Source of the DNA: Chitinophaga pinensis
GTDB taxonomy: Bacteria > Bacteroidota > Bacteroidia > Chitinophagales > Chitinophagaceae
Length of the DNA: 6,481 nt
Direction: 5' to 3'
Assembly (NCBI GenBank): GCA_943331145.2
Contig: CALQKL020000128.1
Span: 1 to 6,481 of the forward strand
Shown here piece after piece: positions 1 through 6,443 of the stretch (position 1 is its first letter; each line of letters begins with the position of its first letter). The notes beneath the pieces are model-generated. The model made no database searches, had not been told where the DNA came from, and saw only the letters and a list, made by a program, of their open reading frames with translations. The position numbers were made by a program, and so were the translations under genes.

Positions 1-800
1 ACAGTAACGGTGTGCGTACCCGCTACAACTGTTGTAAATACATTGCTTGATTGGTAAGTTCCGTTATTTAATTTGTATGTATAAGCTGACGTTCCACCAG
101 TTGCTATTGCAGTGATAGAGGTTGTTCCACCATTTACAATGATTGTTCCTGATGTTAATGATAATGCTATTGCTGTAGGTTGAGAAATTGTAACCGAAGT
201 ATTAACAGTAGTACCTGCTGCATCAGTAACTGTATAGTTATTTAAACCTGCAGATGCTGTAAAAACACCCGTTCCTATTAATGGACTAACCCCGCCTGTT
301 GCTGAAACTGTAACTGTTGTTGTACCGCCATTACATGAAATTGTACCCGCAACAGCATTGGCAGTCAAAGTTGAAACTACTGGGGCATTAATAAAAAAAC
401 TTTTTGAAATTATACAACCATTAATATCCTTTATTTGTATTGTATGGCTACCTGCAATAACACCCGAAAAAGAATTATTTGACTGATAAGCACCTCCATC
501 TATGCTATAATTGTAAACACTTCCTGTTCCTCCAGATACATTACTTACAATAACAGTGGTTGAACCTCCTGGTATTGTGATGGCTCCAGATGTAACAGTT
601 GCAGTAATTAATGTTGGTTGATTTATTGTTAAACTAACTGTATCTCTTTTACCTGCAGCATCATTTACAATGTATGAATAAGTACCAGCATTAACTGTAT
701 ATGTTCCTGTGCCAGTATATGGAGTTGTTCCTCCTGTTGCGGATATAACTACTGTTGAAGTACCTCCATTACAAGCAATGCTTGTGAATGTTGAACTTGC
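1..800 (-). repeat. SprB-like repeat array, alternating A-B-A-B modules with a 438-base period
   Basis: The protein encoded here repeats in two alternating module types. Type A contains CNGGT..TV.(I/V)SATGG and ends in Y.V.DAAG; its CNGG cysteine codons are at 771-773 and 333-335. Type B contains GG(S/T)T and a NGTYQS or GGAYQS segment followed by AG(S/T)HT; its first GG codons are at 567-569 and 129-131. Both A-to-A and B-to-B distances are exactly 438 bases (146 residues), so the unit of duplication is the A-B pair and not the single ~66-80 residue module. The DNA copies have diverged clearly, so this is an old protein-level repeat and not a recent tandem duplication. The array continues past the left edge. 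Confidence 0.75.
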
Positions 801-2186
801 TACTAGTTGCTGAGCTATAGGTGTTGTATTCGCATATTCATAAACACCAGCGTCAGGTAAACCAGAAATTGGAGTTGATTCGAAATCTTGAGTAAACCCT
901 ATGTTTTGACCCAAATTAATAAGTAAACTATTTGTAGCTGGATGTAAATCCCAATATAGAGGATTAACGTTTGATGTATTATTCCAGAAGTTAGCAGTTG
1001 TTTGTAATTCAGTTGGGTCTAATGTAAAATTTAATATGCTACCCCCTGATAGTTTATAAACATTATTAGTATGAACAAGTTGTCCTGTAGTCCATTGTCC
1101 ACTTCTCATTATACTTGCACCATTACTAACAAAAAACACGTTATTTTTCATTACAGCAATTCCAGCAGTAGCTTGATTTATAGCCATGCTACCCAATTTA
1201 GTTTCGCCTGTACGACTTGTTACATTTTGAATAATTACATTATTATAGAATTGCAAGTTTCTAACGTCAGTTTTATATTGACCATTGTTATTGATATAAA
1301 ACAAAGAACTCGAGTTTATGATTTTATTGTAGTAAATCTTGTTATTTGAAATAAGATTATTTGCAATACCATCAGCATTGCTTCCAAATTCAAAACAACC
1401 ATTACAATCGTACATGGTATTATATGCGACAATATTATTTTCAATTACAACACCTTCTTCAAAAAATTCAACTCCACCCCCATCATATCCATAATCATAA
1501 CTAACTGCATAGCAGTCGTGGAAATAATTATTTATAATTGAATTATTTGAACTAGATATCTGAACTGGAACTCCACCATAATCATCATCAGGATTAACAG
1601 ATGTTGGGGTGTTTTTTATCATTCTTAAATTCCCAATATCACAACCTACTATGGTATTAAAACCTGATGTTTCTGTGATGTAAACACCATAACCCATTCT
1701 ATCCATTTTGCAATTTCTAATTGTAGTATTAATCGTATTGCTTTCAAGCGTGAAAACTATAGCAATTTTAACTTGGGCCGTTCTATCGGTAAATGAAATT
1801 GTTGTATCTGAGACGATCCAGTTATTAAACGAAACATTATTACAATTTCTTAATGTTACTAATGAAGAAATTGCAGACCCTGTACCCCAAAATAAAGGCC
1901 CAGAACCTACACCATAAGCTCCAAATGAAACACCGGTTTTACTTTGTAATGTAAGCGTTCCCGAGAATCTATCCGAACGATTAAACAATACTGAATCTCC
2001 AGAAACGAATACTCCTAGATTGCTTTGAACATTGGCTAATGTTTTCCATGGAGTTGTTAATCCACCATTTGATACGCTTCCTGTGTAAGATGAGCTCACA
2101 TAATAATTTCTCGCATTTGCTGAGAAAATAGTAAGGAAAAAAACTATACAAAAAAGAATAGTTCTTGAGTGAAAAATTGGTTTCAT
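1..2186 (-). CDS. Secreted right-handed parallel beta-helix protein with SprB-like repeats, 3'-truncated by window edge
   Basis: An uninterrupted minus-strand frame of about 728 codons runs from an ATG at 2186 off the left edge, so the C-terminus is not visible. Residues 1-25 are a signal peptide: a basic start, a hydrophobic core (ILFCIVFFLTIF) and an ANA cleavage site before RNYYVS. Residues 26 to about 455 look like a parallel beta-helix. They open with YYVSSSYTGS and PWKTLANVQ, a GDSVLFNRSDRF stretch follows, then many Asn-rich rungs (NNSIINNYFHDC, IENNIVAYN), closing with the typical LPDAGVYEY. From about residue 462 on there are SprB-like repeats (CNGGT, SATGG, YTVTDAAG). Such proteins in Bacteroidota are usually exported by the type IX system with a C-terminal sorting domain, which would lie outside this window. 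An Asp/Tyr/Gly/Glu-rich patch near residues 195-245 could be a ligand or metal site, but I cannot assign an enzymatic activity. An adhesin or glycan-binding role is inference. The ATG is the first in frame before the signal peptide. Confidence 0.85.
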   Translation of the reverse strand, partial: MKPIFHSRTILFCIVFFLTIFSANARNYYVSSSYTGSVSNGGLTTPWKTLANVQSNLGVFVSGDSVLFNRSDRFSGTLTLQSKTGVSFGAYGVGSGPLFWGTGSAISSLVTLRNCNNVSFNNWIVSDTTISFTDRTAQVKIAIVFTLESNTINTTIRNCKMDRMGYGVYITETSGFNTIVGCDIGNLRMIKNTPTSVNPDDDYGGVPVQISSSNNSIINNYFHDCYAVSYDYGYDGGGVEFFEEGVVIENNIVAYNTMYDCNGCFEFGSNADGIANNLISNNKIYYNKIINSSSLFYINNNGQYKTDVRNLQFYNNVIIQNVTSRTGETKLGSMAINQATAGIAVMKNNVFFVSNGASIMRSGQWTTGQLVHTNNVYKLSGGSILNFTLDPTELQTTANFWNNTSNVNPLYWDLHPATNSLLINLGQNIGFTQDFESTPISGLPDAGVYEYANTTPIAQQLVASSTFTSIACNGGTSTVVISATGGTTPYTGTGTYTVNAGTYSYIVNDAAGKRDTVSLTINQPTLITATVTSGAITIPGGSTTVIVSNVSGGTGSVYNYSIDGGAYQSNNSFSGVIAGSHTIQIKDINGCIISKSFFINAPVVSTLTANAVAGTISCNGGTTTVTVSATGGVSPLIGTGVFTASAGLNNYTVTDAAGTTVNTSVTISQPTAIALSLTSGTIIVNGGTTSITAIATGGTSAYTYKLNNGTYQSSNVFTTVVAGTHTVT

Positions 2187-2654
2187 AGGTTTTCGGTTTG
2201 GGATTAAGATATTTTGCGCTTGATAAAACAATAAATCGGATTTATTATTCATTGAAAAATCAAAACGCGGATTAATTCATAACAATAAACGCAGCATTTT
2301 TATTCTTATTGTGCTGCTGTTTTTTATTTTTTTATTTAATTTCCTATGGATAGTCAATTACTATGCCTACAACTACTATTTCTACAGTGATTAGTATTAC
2401 AGAATTCGAAACATTTGCCAATAAATACAAATACAAATCTGTTGTTATGTATATTTTACATTAGATTAATTAACAGGTTAAACTGTTTTTTTAAGAGGAA
2501 AACTGTGTAGAATTGACTAATTTATCTGAGTAGATGTGGTGATATGAAGTTGATATAATTCTTTTTTAATGAACTCGTAGAAGATATCAAGTTAATTTTC
2601 ATTGGTTCTAAAAACCATATTAATTAATTAATTACATGTATAAAAAAGAAATTA
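2187..2654. other. 468-base gene-free AT-rich intergenic region
   Basis: No coding frame of credible length or composition is seen on either strand between the redox-protein stop and the beta-helix gene start. The region should hold the 3' end of the upstream minus-strand operon and the promoter of the secreted protein, but I find no clear Bacteroidota-type promoter (TTTG and TAnnTTTG) on the minus strand. Visible small structures are a 6-bp stem GCAGCA/TGCTGC (2291-2296 with 2312-2317) followed on the plus strand by a T-rich run to about 2338, a 5-bp stem 2472-2476/2483-2487 also followed by Ts on the plus strand, a 5-bp stem 2603-2607/2613-2617, a short hexamer repeat (AAATAC) near 2425-2438 and a TTAATTAATTAA palindrome near 2620. 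None is strong enough for a named call. Confidence 0.6.
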
Positions 2655-3752
2655 TTATTTCTGATTGGATGTAATGATTCTTACCAATTCTGAGCCATTA
2701 AACTTCTGTTCTTCTATGCCTTGGTAAGCTTTAAGAATATTGCCATTCCATAAATAATTTATACCTGGCGTGGTTGCTTTATTTCCCAACAATTTAAAAA
2801 ATGCTGGTATATCGCTCATGACAAAATATGGAAAATTGCTTTTCGTTTCTGTAAAAAACTCTGGAATTTTAAATGTTTCCTCATCCATAAATAGAATGTA
2901 AATTGGAGGTAAATTGTATTTCTTTTTCAAAATGGCTAGCTCTTTTGCGGCATCTCTACAATGGTCGCAACCAGGTACAAACAAACAAACAATCTTTTTA
3001 CCTTCATCTAAATTCACCGATTTGCCACTAAAATTATTGTAGATGGCAAATTTAGAAACAGTTTTAGTTGGACCAAGATCAAGTTCTATTTTCTTAACTG
3101 AATCTTTTTGTTTTACAATTTCTATTCCCTTGCCTTTGGATGTATCTTTTACTTCTGCTGAATCTATTTTCAAACTATCTGTTGTTGTAGTATCTGAAAT
3201 TATTTGAGGTACAATTATTTCTGGTGTTTTTGTTTTGCTGCATGGACAAAATGGAAAGAAGAAAAACATTAAAAAGGCCGAAAGAAAATAAGTAAATAAA
3301 ATGACTACAAATTTATTTTCACCTTTTGGCTTATTTTCTACGTTTCTGTATAAATAAACCAACATCAAAATGGTGATGACATTTTTGATAAAAGCTTCAA
3401 GTGGTGTCATCGGAATCAATTGACCAAAACAACCACAATTTCCATTCATTGCGCCATGCTCTATCATTTGAATGCCCAAATGCGCACAAAAACCAATCAA
3501 TAAAATTATAGTGACCGGAATAACAAAAGTCTTCAAATAATGTTTTTGTAAAATAGCGATTGCAATAGCCGTTTCAAGCGCAATGATTAACCTTGCCAAA
3601 TGTGGCGCATAACACCAATCAATAATTCCTAAGTCTACCAACTGCTTTTCAAATGCCCAAATTGGGAATGATTTTGCTACAGCGGATAATAAAAAAAGTG
3701 CTGAAACTAAAATGCGAACAATCAATGGAAGATGCTTTTTTATCGAATTCAT
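2655..3752 (-). CDS. MauE/DoxX-like membrane protein fused to a thioredoxin-like domain (BT_3928-type)
   Basis: A 365-residue inner-membrane protein. The N-terminal half has five hydrophobic segments at roughly 9-27, 52-68, 75-92, 118-135 and 147-167, with the SAVAKS motif (23-28) near the first and GNCGCFGQ (104-111) before the fourth; these are typical of the MauE/DoxX redox-associated family. After a CPC (169-171) comes a Ser/Thr/Lys/Asp-rich linker (about 172-230) and a thioredoxin-like domain with VPGCDHC (259-265; Cys262 and Cys265) and a cis-Pro-type TTPG at 327-330. The likely role, by inference, is thiol-disulfide transfer, with the membrane part passing electrons to or from an extracytoplasmic thioredoxin-like domain. 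I recall this architecture being named the BT_3928 family in Bacteroidota; its substrate is not known to me. The gene starts 24 bases after the DUF1599 stop, so the two are probably co-transcribed. It ends in TAA. Confidence 0.82.
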   Translation of the reverse strand: MNSIKKHLPLIVRILVSALFLLSAVAKSFPIWAFEKQLVDLGIIDWCYAPHLARLIIALETAIAIAILQKHYLKTFVIPVTIILLIGFCAHLGIQMIEHGAMNGNCGCFGQLIPMTPLEAFIKNVITILMLVYLYRNVENKPKGENKFVVILFTYFLSAFLMFFFFPFCPCSKTKTPEIIVPQIISDTTTTDSLKIDSAEVKDTSKGKGIEIVKQKDSVKKIELDLGPTKTVSKFAIYNNFSGKSVNLDEGKKIVCLFVPGCDHCRDAAKELAILKKKYNLPPIYILFMDEETFKIPEFFTETKSNFPYFVMSDIPAFFKLLGNKATTPGINYLWNGNILKAYQGIEEQKFNGSELVRIITSNQK

Positions 3753-3776
3753 AATTTGTACTTTTCTTTTATATTC

Positions 3777-4328
3777 TTATTTAGTGTGATTCCCTTCGTT
3801 TATTTGAATTAACCCAAACGCGGCATAATTTAAAATATCAAAAAAATTAGCGTCTATTCCTTCACTTATTATCGTCATCCCATTATTGGATAATATTTGC
3901 TTAATGCGCAGAATTTTCGACAAGATTAAATCTATATAACTTTCTTGGCTCATTTCTCTCCAAGCTTCACCATAATCATGGTTTTTATCCATCATTAATT
4001 TCTTTGCCTTTTCAAATTCTTGATTGTATAAAACCTCCACTTCACCTACTGACAATTGCTCTACATCATCGTTTTCAATCTTCAACTGAATTAATCCAAT
4101 TATTGCATAATTAAGAATCCCTTGGAATTCACTAAAAATGCCGTCTTCAATTTTTTGTTGTTTTTTTTCCTGAATGGTTCTTACCCTTTTTGCTTTAATA
4201 TAAATTTGATCAACAATTGAAATGGTTCGATATACTCTCCATGATGTTCCGTAATCCATTGTTTTTTTTAAAAAAATATCCCGGCAAGAAGAAATAGCTT
4301 GATTATACTGATCCATTGTTGTTACCAT
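3777..4328 (-). CDS. DUF1599 domain-containing protein, internally duplicated
   Basis: A 183-residue soluble, probably all-helical protein with no signal peptide or membrane segment. It consists of two tandem copies of one motif. Copy 1 has DYGTSWR at 25-31 and GIFSEFQGILNYAIIGLIQ at 63-81; copy 2 has DYGEAWR at 118-124 and GIDANFFDILNYAAFGLIQ at 157-175. The shared DYG-x2-WR and ILNYA-x2-GLIQ motifs identify the DUF1599 family (Pfam, which I recall being renamed nucleotide modification associated domain 1). The biochemical activity is not established. The domain name suggests a nucleotide-related role, and location in an operon with a membrane redox protein and divergent from folP does not settle it. 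Start choice: ATG at 4328 or a second ATG four codons later (residue 5, giving MDQYNQ) are both possible. It ends in TAA and is followed at 24 bases by the MauE/DoxX-thioredoxin gene. Confidence 0.85.
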   Translation of the reverse strand: MVTTMDQYNQAISSCRDIFLKKTMDYGTSWRVYRTISIVDQIYIKAKRVRTIQEKKQQKIEDGIFSEFQGILNYAIIGLIQLKIENDDVEQLSVGEVEVLYNQEFEKAKKLMMDKNHDYGEAWREMSQESYIDLILSKILRIKQILSNNGMTIISEGIDANFFDILNYAAFGLIQINEGNHTK

Positions 4329-4432
4329 GTAGTGAAATAGATTTAAAATATGAATATAAAACTCCCTTTTAACAGATACAAACTTTTATTCGCATCTTTG
4401 ATTCTTTTAACAAAAATACAATTACTCGAGCA
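4329..4432. promoter_or_regulatory. Divergent promoter region between DUF1599 operon and folP
   Basis: These 104 bases separate the starts of two divergent genes, so they should hold both promoters. By eye, the best match to the Bacteroidota -7 box TAnnTTTG on the plus strand is CATCTTTG at 4393-4400 (7 of 8), about 32 bases before the folP ATG, with a poor TTTT at 4367-4370 as the -33 element. On the minus strand AAAGTTTG (complement of 4379-4386, 7 of 8) has a TTTG 24 bases further upstream (complement of 4411-4414), a longer gap than usual. No Shine-Dalgarno sequence precedes either start. That promoters lie here follows from the gene arrangement; the individual boxes are tentative. Confidence 0.35.
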
Positions 4433-5266
4433 ATGTTTACACTGAATTGTAATGGAAAAATTCTTAACCTGAATTCCGCGGTTGTAATGGGCATCATCAA
4501 CATCACACCTGACTCTTTTTTTGAAGGGCATTTAGATAAAAATGAAAGCGAATTGTTATTGATGGCTGAAAAGATGATAGTAGATGGAACATCTATTTTA
4601 GACATCGGTGGTCAAAGCACAAAACCCGGAAGCAAACAAATTGATGCTGATGAAGAGTTGAAAAGAGTTATTCCTGTTATTCATGCAATTCGAAAAAACT
4701 TCCCAGAAACAATCATTTCTATCGATACATATTACAGTAAAGTTGCAACGAAAGCTGTTGAATCAGGTGCTGATATTGTAAATGATATCAGTGCTGGAAA
4801 TTTTGATGAGGAAATGATTCCAACTGTTGGAAAATTACATGTACCTTATGTTTGTATGCACATGCAAGGAACGCCCGAAACCATGCAATTAAATCCTACT
4901 TACAGCAACATTACACTTGAAATTATTCAGTTTTTCATAAAAAAAATCGAAGCTTGTAAAATGGCGGGAATCAATGACATCATAATCGACCCCGGATTTG
5001 GCTTTGGAAAAACGATTGAACAGAACTTCACTTTATTAAGAGAATTGATTTCGTTAAAAATGTTGGACTGCCCTATCCTAGCTGGCGTTTCAAGGAAAGG
5101 GATGATATATAAAACACTAGAAACAACTCCAGAAAATGCGCTAAATGGCACTACGGTTGCAAACACACTGGCTTTAATTAACGGAGCGAGAATATTACGT
5201 GTACATGATGTTAAAGAAGCAAAAGAAGCCATTACCATTTTCAATGCATTTAATCAAACAACCTAA
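4433..5266 (+). CDS. folP: Dihydropteroate synthase
   Basis: FolP condenses 6-hydroxymethyl-7,8-dihydropterin diphosphate with p-aminobenzoate to give dihydropteroate in cytosolic folate synthesis, and is the sulfonamide target. The 277-residue length fits the family (about 280 in E. coli). All the TIM-barrel signature motifs are present: MGIINITPDSF (19-29), DIGGQSTKPGS (57-67), SIDTYYS (96-102), VND (116-118), CMHMQGTPETMQ (141-152), DPGFGFGK (186-193), AGVSRKG (217-223) and RVHDV (256-260). The pterin-site Asp/Asn/Lys and the diphosphate-binding Asn, Arg and His are therefore in place. The loop after TPDSF has no Phe-Gly type insertion like that of the acquired Sul enzymes, so this looks like the ordinary chromosomal gene. 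The ATG at 4433 is the only in-frame ATG after the upstream stop at 4370-4372. It is the only plus-strand gene in the window, divergent from DUF1599 and convergent with the FKBP gene. Confidence 0.97.
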   Translation: MFTLNCNGKILNLNSAVVMGIINITPDSFFEGHLDKNESELLLMAEKMIVDGTSILDIGGQSTKPGSKQIDADEELKRVIPVIHAIRKNFPETIISIDTYYSKVATKAVESGADIVNDISAGNFDEEMIPTVGKLHVPYVCMHMQGTPETMQLNPTYSNITLEIIQFFIKKIEACKMAGINDIIIDPGFGFGKTIEQNFTLLRELISLKMLDCPILAGVSRKGMIYKTLETTPENALNGTTVANTLALINGARILRVHDVKEAKEAITIFNAFNQTT

Positions 5267-5272
5267 AAATAA

Positions 5273-5301
5273 AAATGCCGTCCAATTAATGAACGGCATT
5301 T
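5273..5301 (-). terminator. Intrinsic terminator of the minus-strand DHH-FKBP operon, in the convergent gap with folP
   Basis: A perfect 9-bp inverted repeat, AAATGCCGT (5273-5281) with ACGGCATTT (5293-5301), encloses an 11-base loop. Read on the minus strand the hairpin is directly followed by a TTTTATTTTT run (complement of about 5263-5272), as expected for a Rho-independent terminator of the gene ending at 5323. On the plus strand the hairpin is followed by A-rich sequence and only later by Ts (about 5314-5320), so for folP it would be a weaker or Rho-assisted stop, although the hairpin begins only 6 bases after the folP stop codon. Confidence 0.8.
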
Positions 5302-5322
5302 AAAAACTAAGCTATTTTTTTA

Positions 5323-6342
5323 CTATTGTTTACCTTTTGCATTTTGCAAACTATCATAAAATTTCTTTTCGATATCTTTTTTCAATTTTAAATTCTTTTC
5401 ATTTTTTGATTTTGCTTCTGCTTTTGTTAAAATATTTGACACTTCAATATCAAACATTAAAATGGCACTTTCTGGAATTACTTCCCCTACTTTTTGTTTA
5501 CCATAACCCAAGACCGAAGGAACATAAAACTTCGCTTTAGCTCCTTTATTTAAAAGCTTTAGCCCGTCTGTCCAACCTTTAATTACCGGCGCACCCAAAG
5601 AATAATCATTGGTCATGTTTACATTTAATGGTTCGCGATGTGTAGAAGAAGAATCTGTATTGCTATCAAACATTTTTCCATTTAACAAACGTCCGGTGTA
5701 TTTTGTTTCCACAACAACAGATGTATCAATCATTGCTCCTGTTCCTGGTTGTATAATTTGAACATACGTACCTAAATTCGTTTTTTGCAATCCTGTAATA
5801 TTATTCTTCTTAAAATAAGCTTGTAATTCTTTATCTTCTTTTGCTAAAATCTGAATATTTTCAATAGAATCTTTTTCCATTTTTATTTTGATGTCTTTTT
5901 TACGCGCCGTTTCCATTTCTGCTTGGTTTGAAAATACATCCAACAATTTCACGGTAGTTAAAAAGTAATTGCCTTTTTTCATAAATGGTGGCATTGCACC
6001 TGGATTATCTTTATACATTGAATCTACCAACAAACGAATTGTTAAGCTATCGCCCTTTCTTAATTGAGCAATAATTTTAAAATACTCTGGTGGAATTGAT
6101 GTTGAATCAAATGGCTCAATAATTGGAGTGCCGTTTTTTCTTGTATCATTTACAACGGTGTCTTTTTTTCCATCACTTATGATTTGGCAAACATGCATTT
6201 GCAAAAAGTTTCCAATTTTCACTTTTGAGCCACTTCCGGTAGCTGTGATTTTGTATTCCAATCCTTTTTCACCTTTTTTGAAATCTTGTCCGCAAGATGA
6301 AAATAAAATAGCAACAATTGCTAAGAGTGAGATGTTACGCAT
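5323..6342 (-). CDS. FKBP-type peptidyl-prolyl cis-trans isomerase, lipoprotein with two FKBP-like domains
   Basis: A 339-residue envelope lipoprotein: residues 1-16 are a signal sequence ending in the lipobox LFSSC, with Cys17 as the lipidation site. Two FKBP-like domains follow. The first (about 27-137) keeps the fold-like pattern (KVKIGNFLQMHV, LRKGDSLTIRLLVDS) but lacks the active-site Tyr, Phe-Asp and Trp, so it is probably a chaperone or binding domain only. A charged helical linker (about 139-182) joins it to a canonical second domain (about 184-302) with KYTG (Tyr215), MFDSN (Phe225, Asp226), VIKGW (Val253, Ile254, Trp257), LGYG (Tyr280) and Phe297, matching the FKBP12 active site. 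A Lys-rich tail closes the protein. The expected role is prolyl isomerisation and folding of exported proteins. The gliding protein GldI is a related but shorter lipoprotein FKBP of Bacteroidota; I would not transfer that name. The gene lies 11 bases after the ancestral stop of the DHH gene, hence an operon, and ends in TAG before a terminator. Confidence 0.92.
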   Translation of the reverse strand: MRNISLLAIVAILFSSCGQDFKKGEKGLEYKITATGSGSKVKIGNFLQMHVCQIISDGKKDTVVNDTRKNGTPIIEPFDSTSIPPEYFKIIAQLRKGDSLTIRLLVDSMYKDNPGAMPPFMKKGNYFLTTVKLLDVFSNQAEMETARKKDIKIKMEKDSIENIQILAKEDKELQAYFKKNNITGLQKTNLGTYVQIIQPGTGAMIDTSVVVETKYTGRLLNGKMFDSNTDSSSTHREPLNVNMTNDYSLGAPVIKGWTDGLKLLNKGAKAKFYVPSVLGYGKQKVGEVIPESAILMFDIEVSNILTKAEAKSKNEKNLKLKKDIEKKFYDSLQNAKGKQ

Positions 6343-6353
6343 TTTTTTATAGT

Positions 6354-6443
6354 TTAAAATTGATAAGTAGATAACTCGTTTTTATAATTTTTTATTACTT
6401 GTTTAAATGTTGACACAACCAATTCAAGTGGATCAAAACTTTG
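6354..6443 (-). pseudogene. In-frame remnant of the DHH phosphoesterase C-terminal tail after the premature TGA
   Basis: Directly after the TGA the same frame stays open for 29 codons, beginning QSFDPLELV and ending NELSTYQF, to a TAA at 6354-6356. This matches the usual end of NrnA-type DHHA1 domains (a polar segment, then an S/DPLE-type turn and an amphipathic helix ending in a charged YK-E stretch). With a single change of TGA to GGA the frame would give the expected AAGG motif and full-length tail, and the stop would fall 11 bases before the FKBP start. Together with the entry at 6444-6481 this is one gene with an internal stop. Confidence 0.6.

Noticed and set aside
1..800. Possible CRISPR or DNA-level tandem repeat array
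   Set aside because: The repeats are only similar at protein level, with diverged DNA and a 438-base period inside an open reading frame; there are no short identical repeats with unique spacers.
1071..1917. Plus-strand open frames at 1071-1349 and 1708-1917
   Set aside because: Both lie wholly antisense to the beta-helix gene, have low-complexity Ser/Thr/Ile/Leu-rich translations and no family resemblance; the minus frame has a coherent signal peptide and domains.
2472..2487. Short stem AACAG/CTGTT followed by seven Ts as a terminator
   Set aside because: The stem is only 5 bp and A/T-rich, and no plus-strand gene precedes it; on the minus strand there is no T-tract after it.
2620..2634. 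TTAATTAATTAA palindrome as an operator
   Set aside because: Such runs are expected by chance in DNA this AT-rich, and it lies just after the stop of the redox gene, not before a start.
4343..4605. Minus-strand open frames at 4343-4531 and 4369-4605
   Set aside because: They overlap the start of folP on the opposite strand and resemble no known protein; folP motifs explain the sequence.
4927..5244. Minus-strand open frame of 105 codons inside folP
   Set aside because: It is antisense to the conserved DPGFGFGK and SRKG coding sequence and has no recognisable domain.
5337..6352. Plus-strand open frames at 5337-5540 and 6128-6352
   Set aside because: Both are antisense shadows of the FKBP gene, rich in Phe/Leu from complementing Lys/Glu codons.
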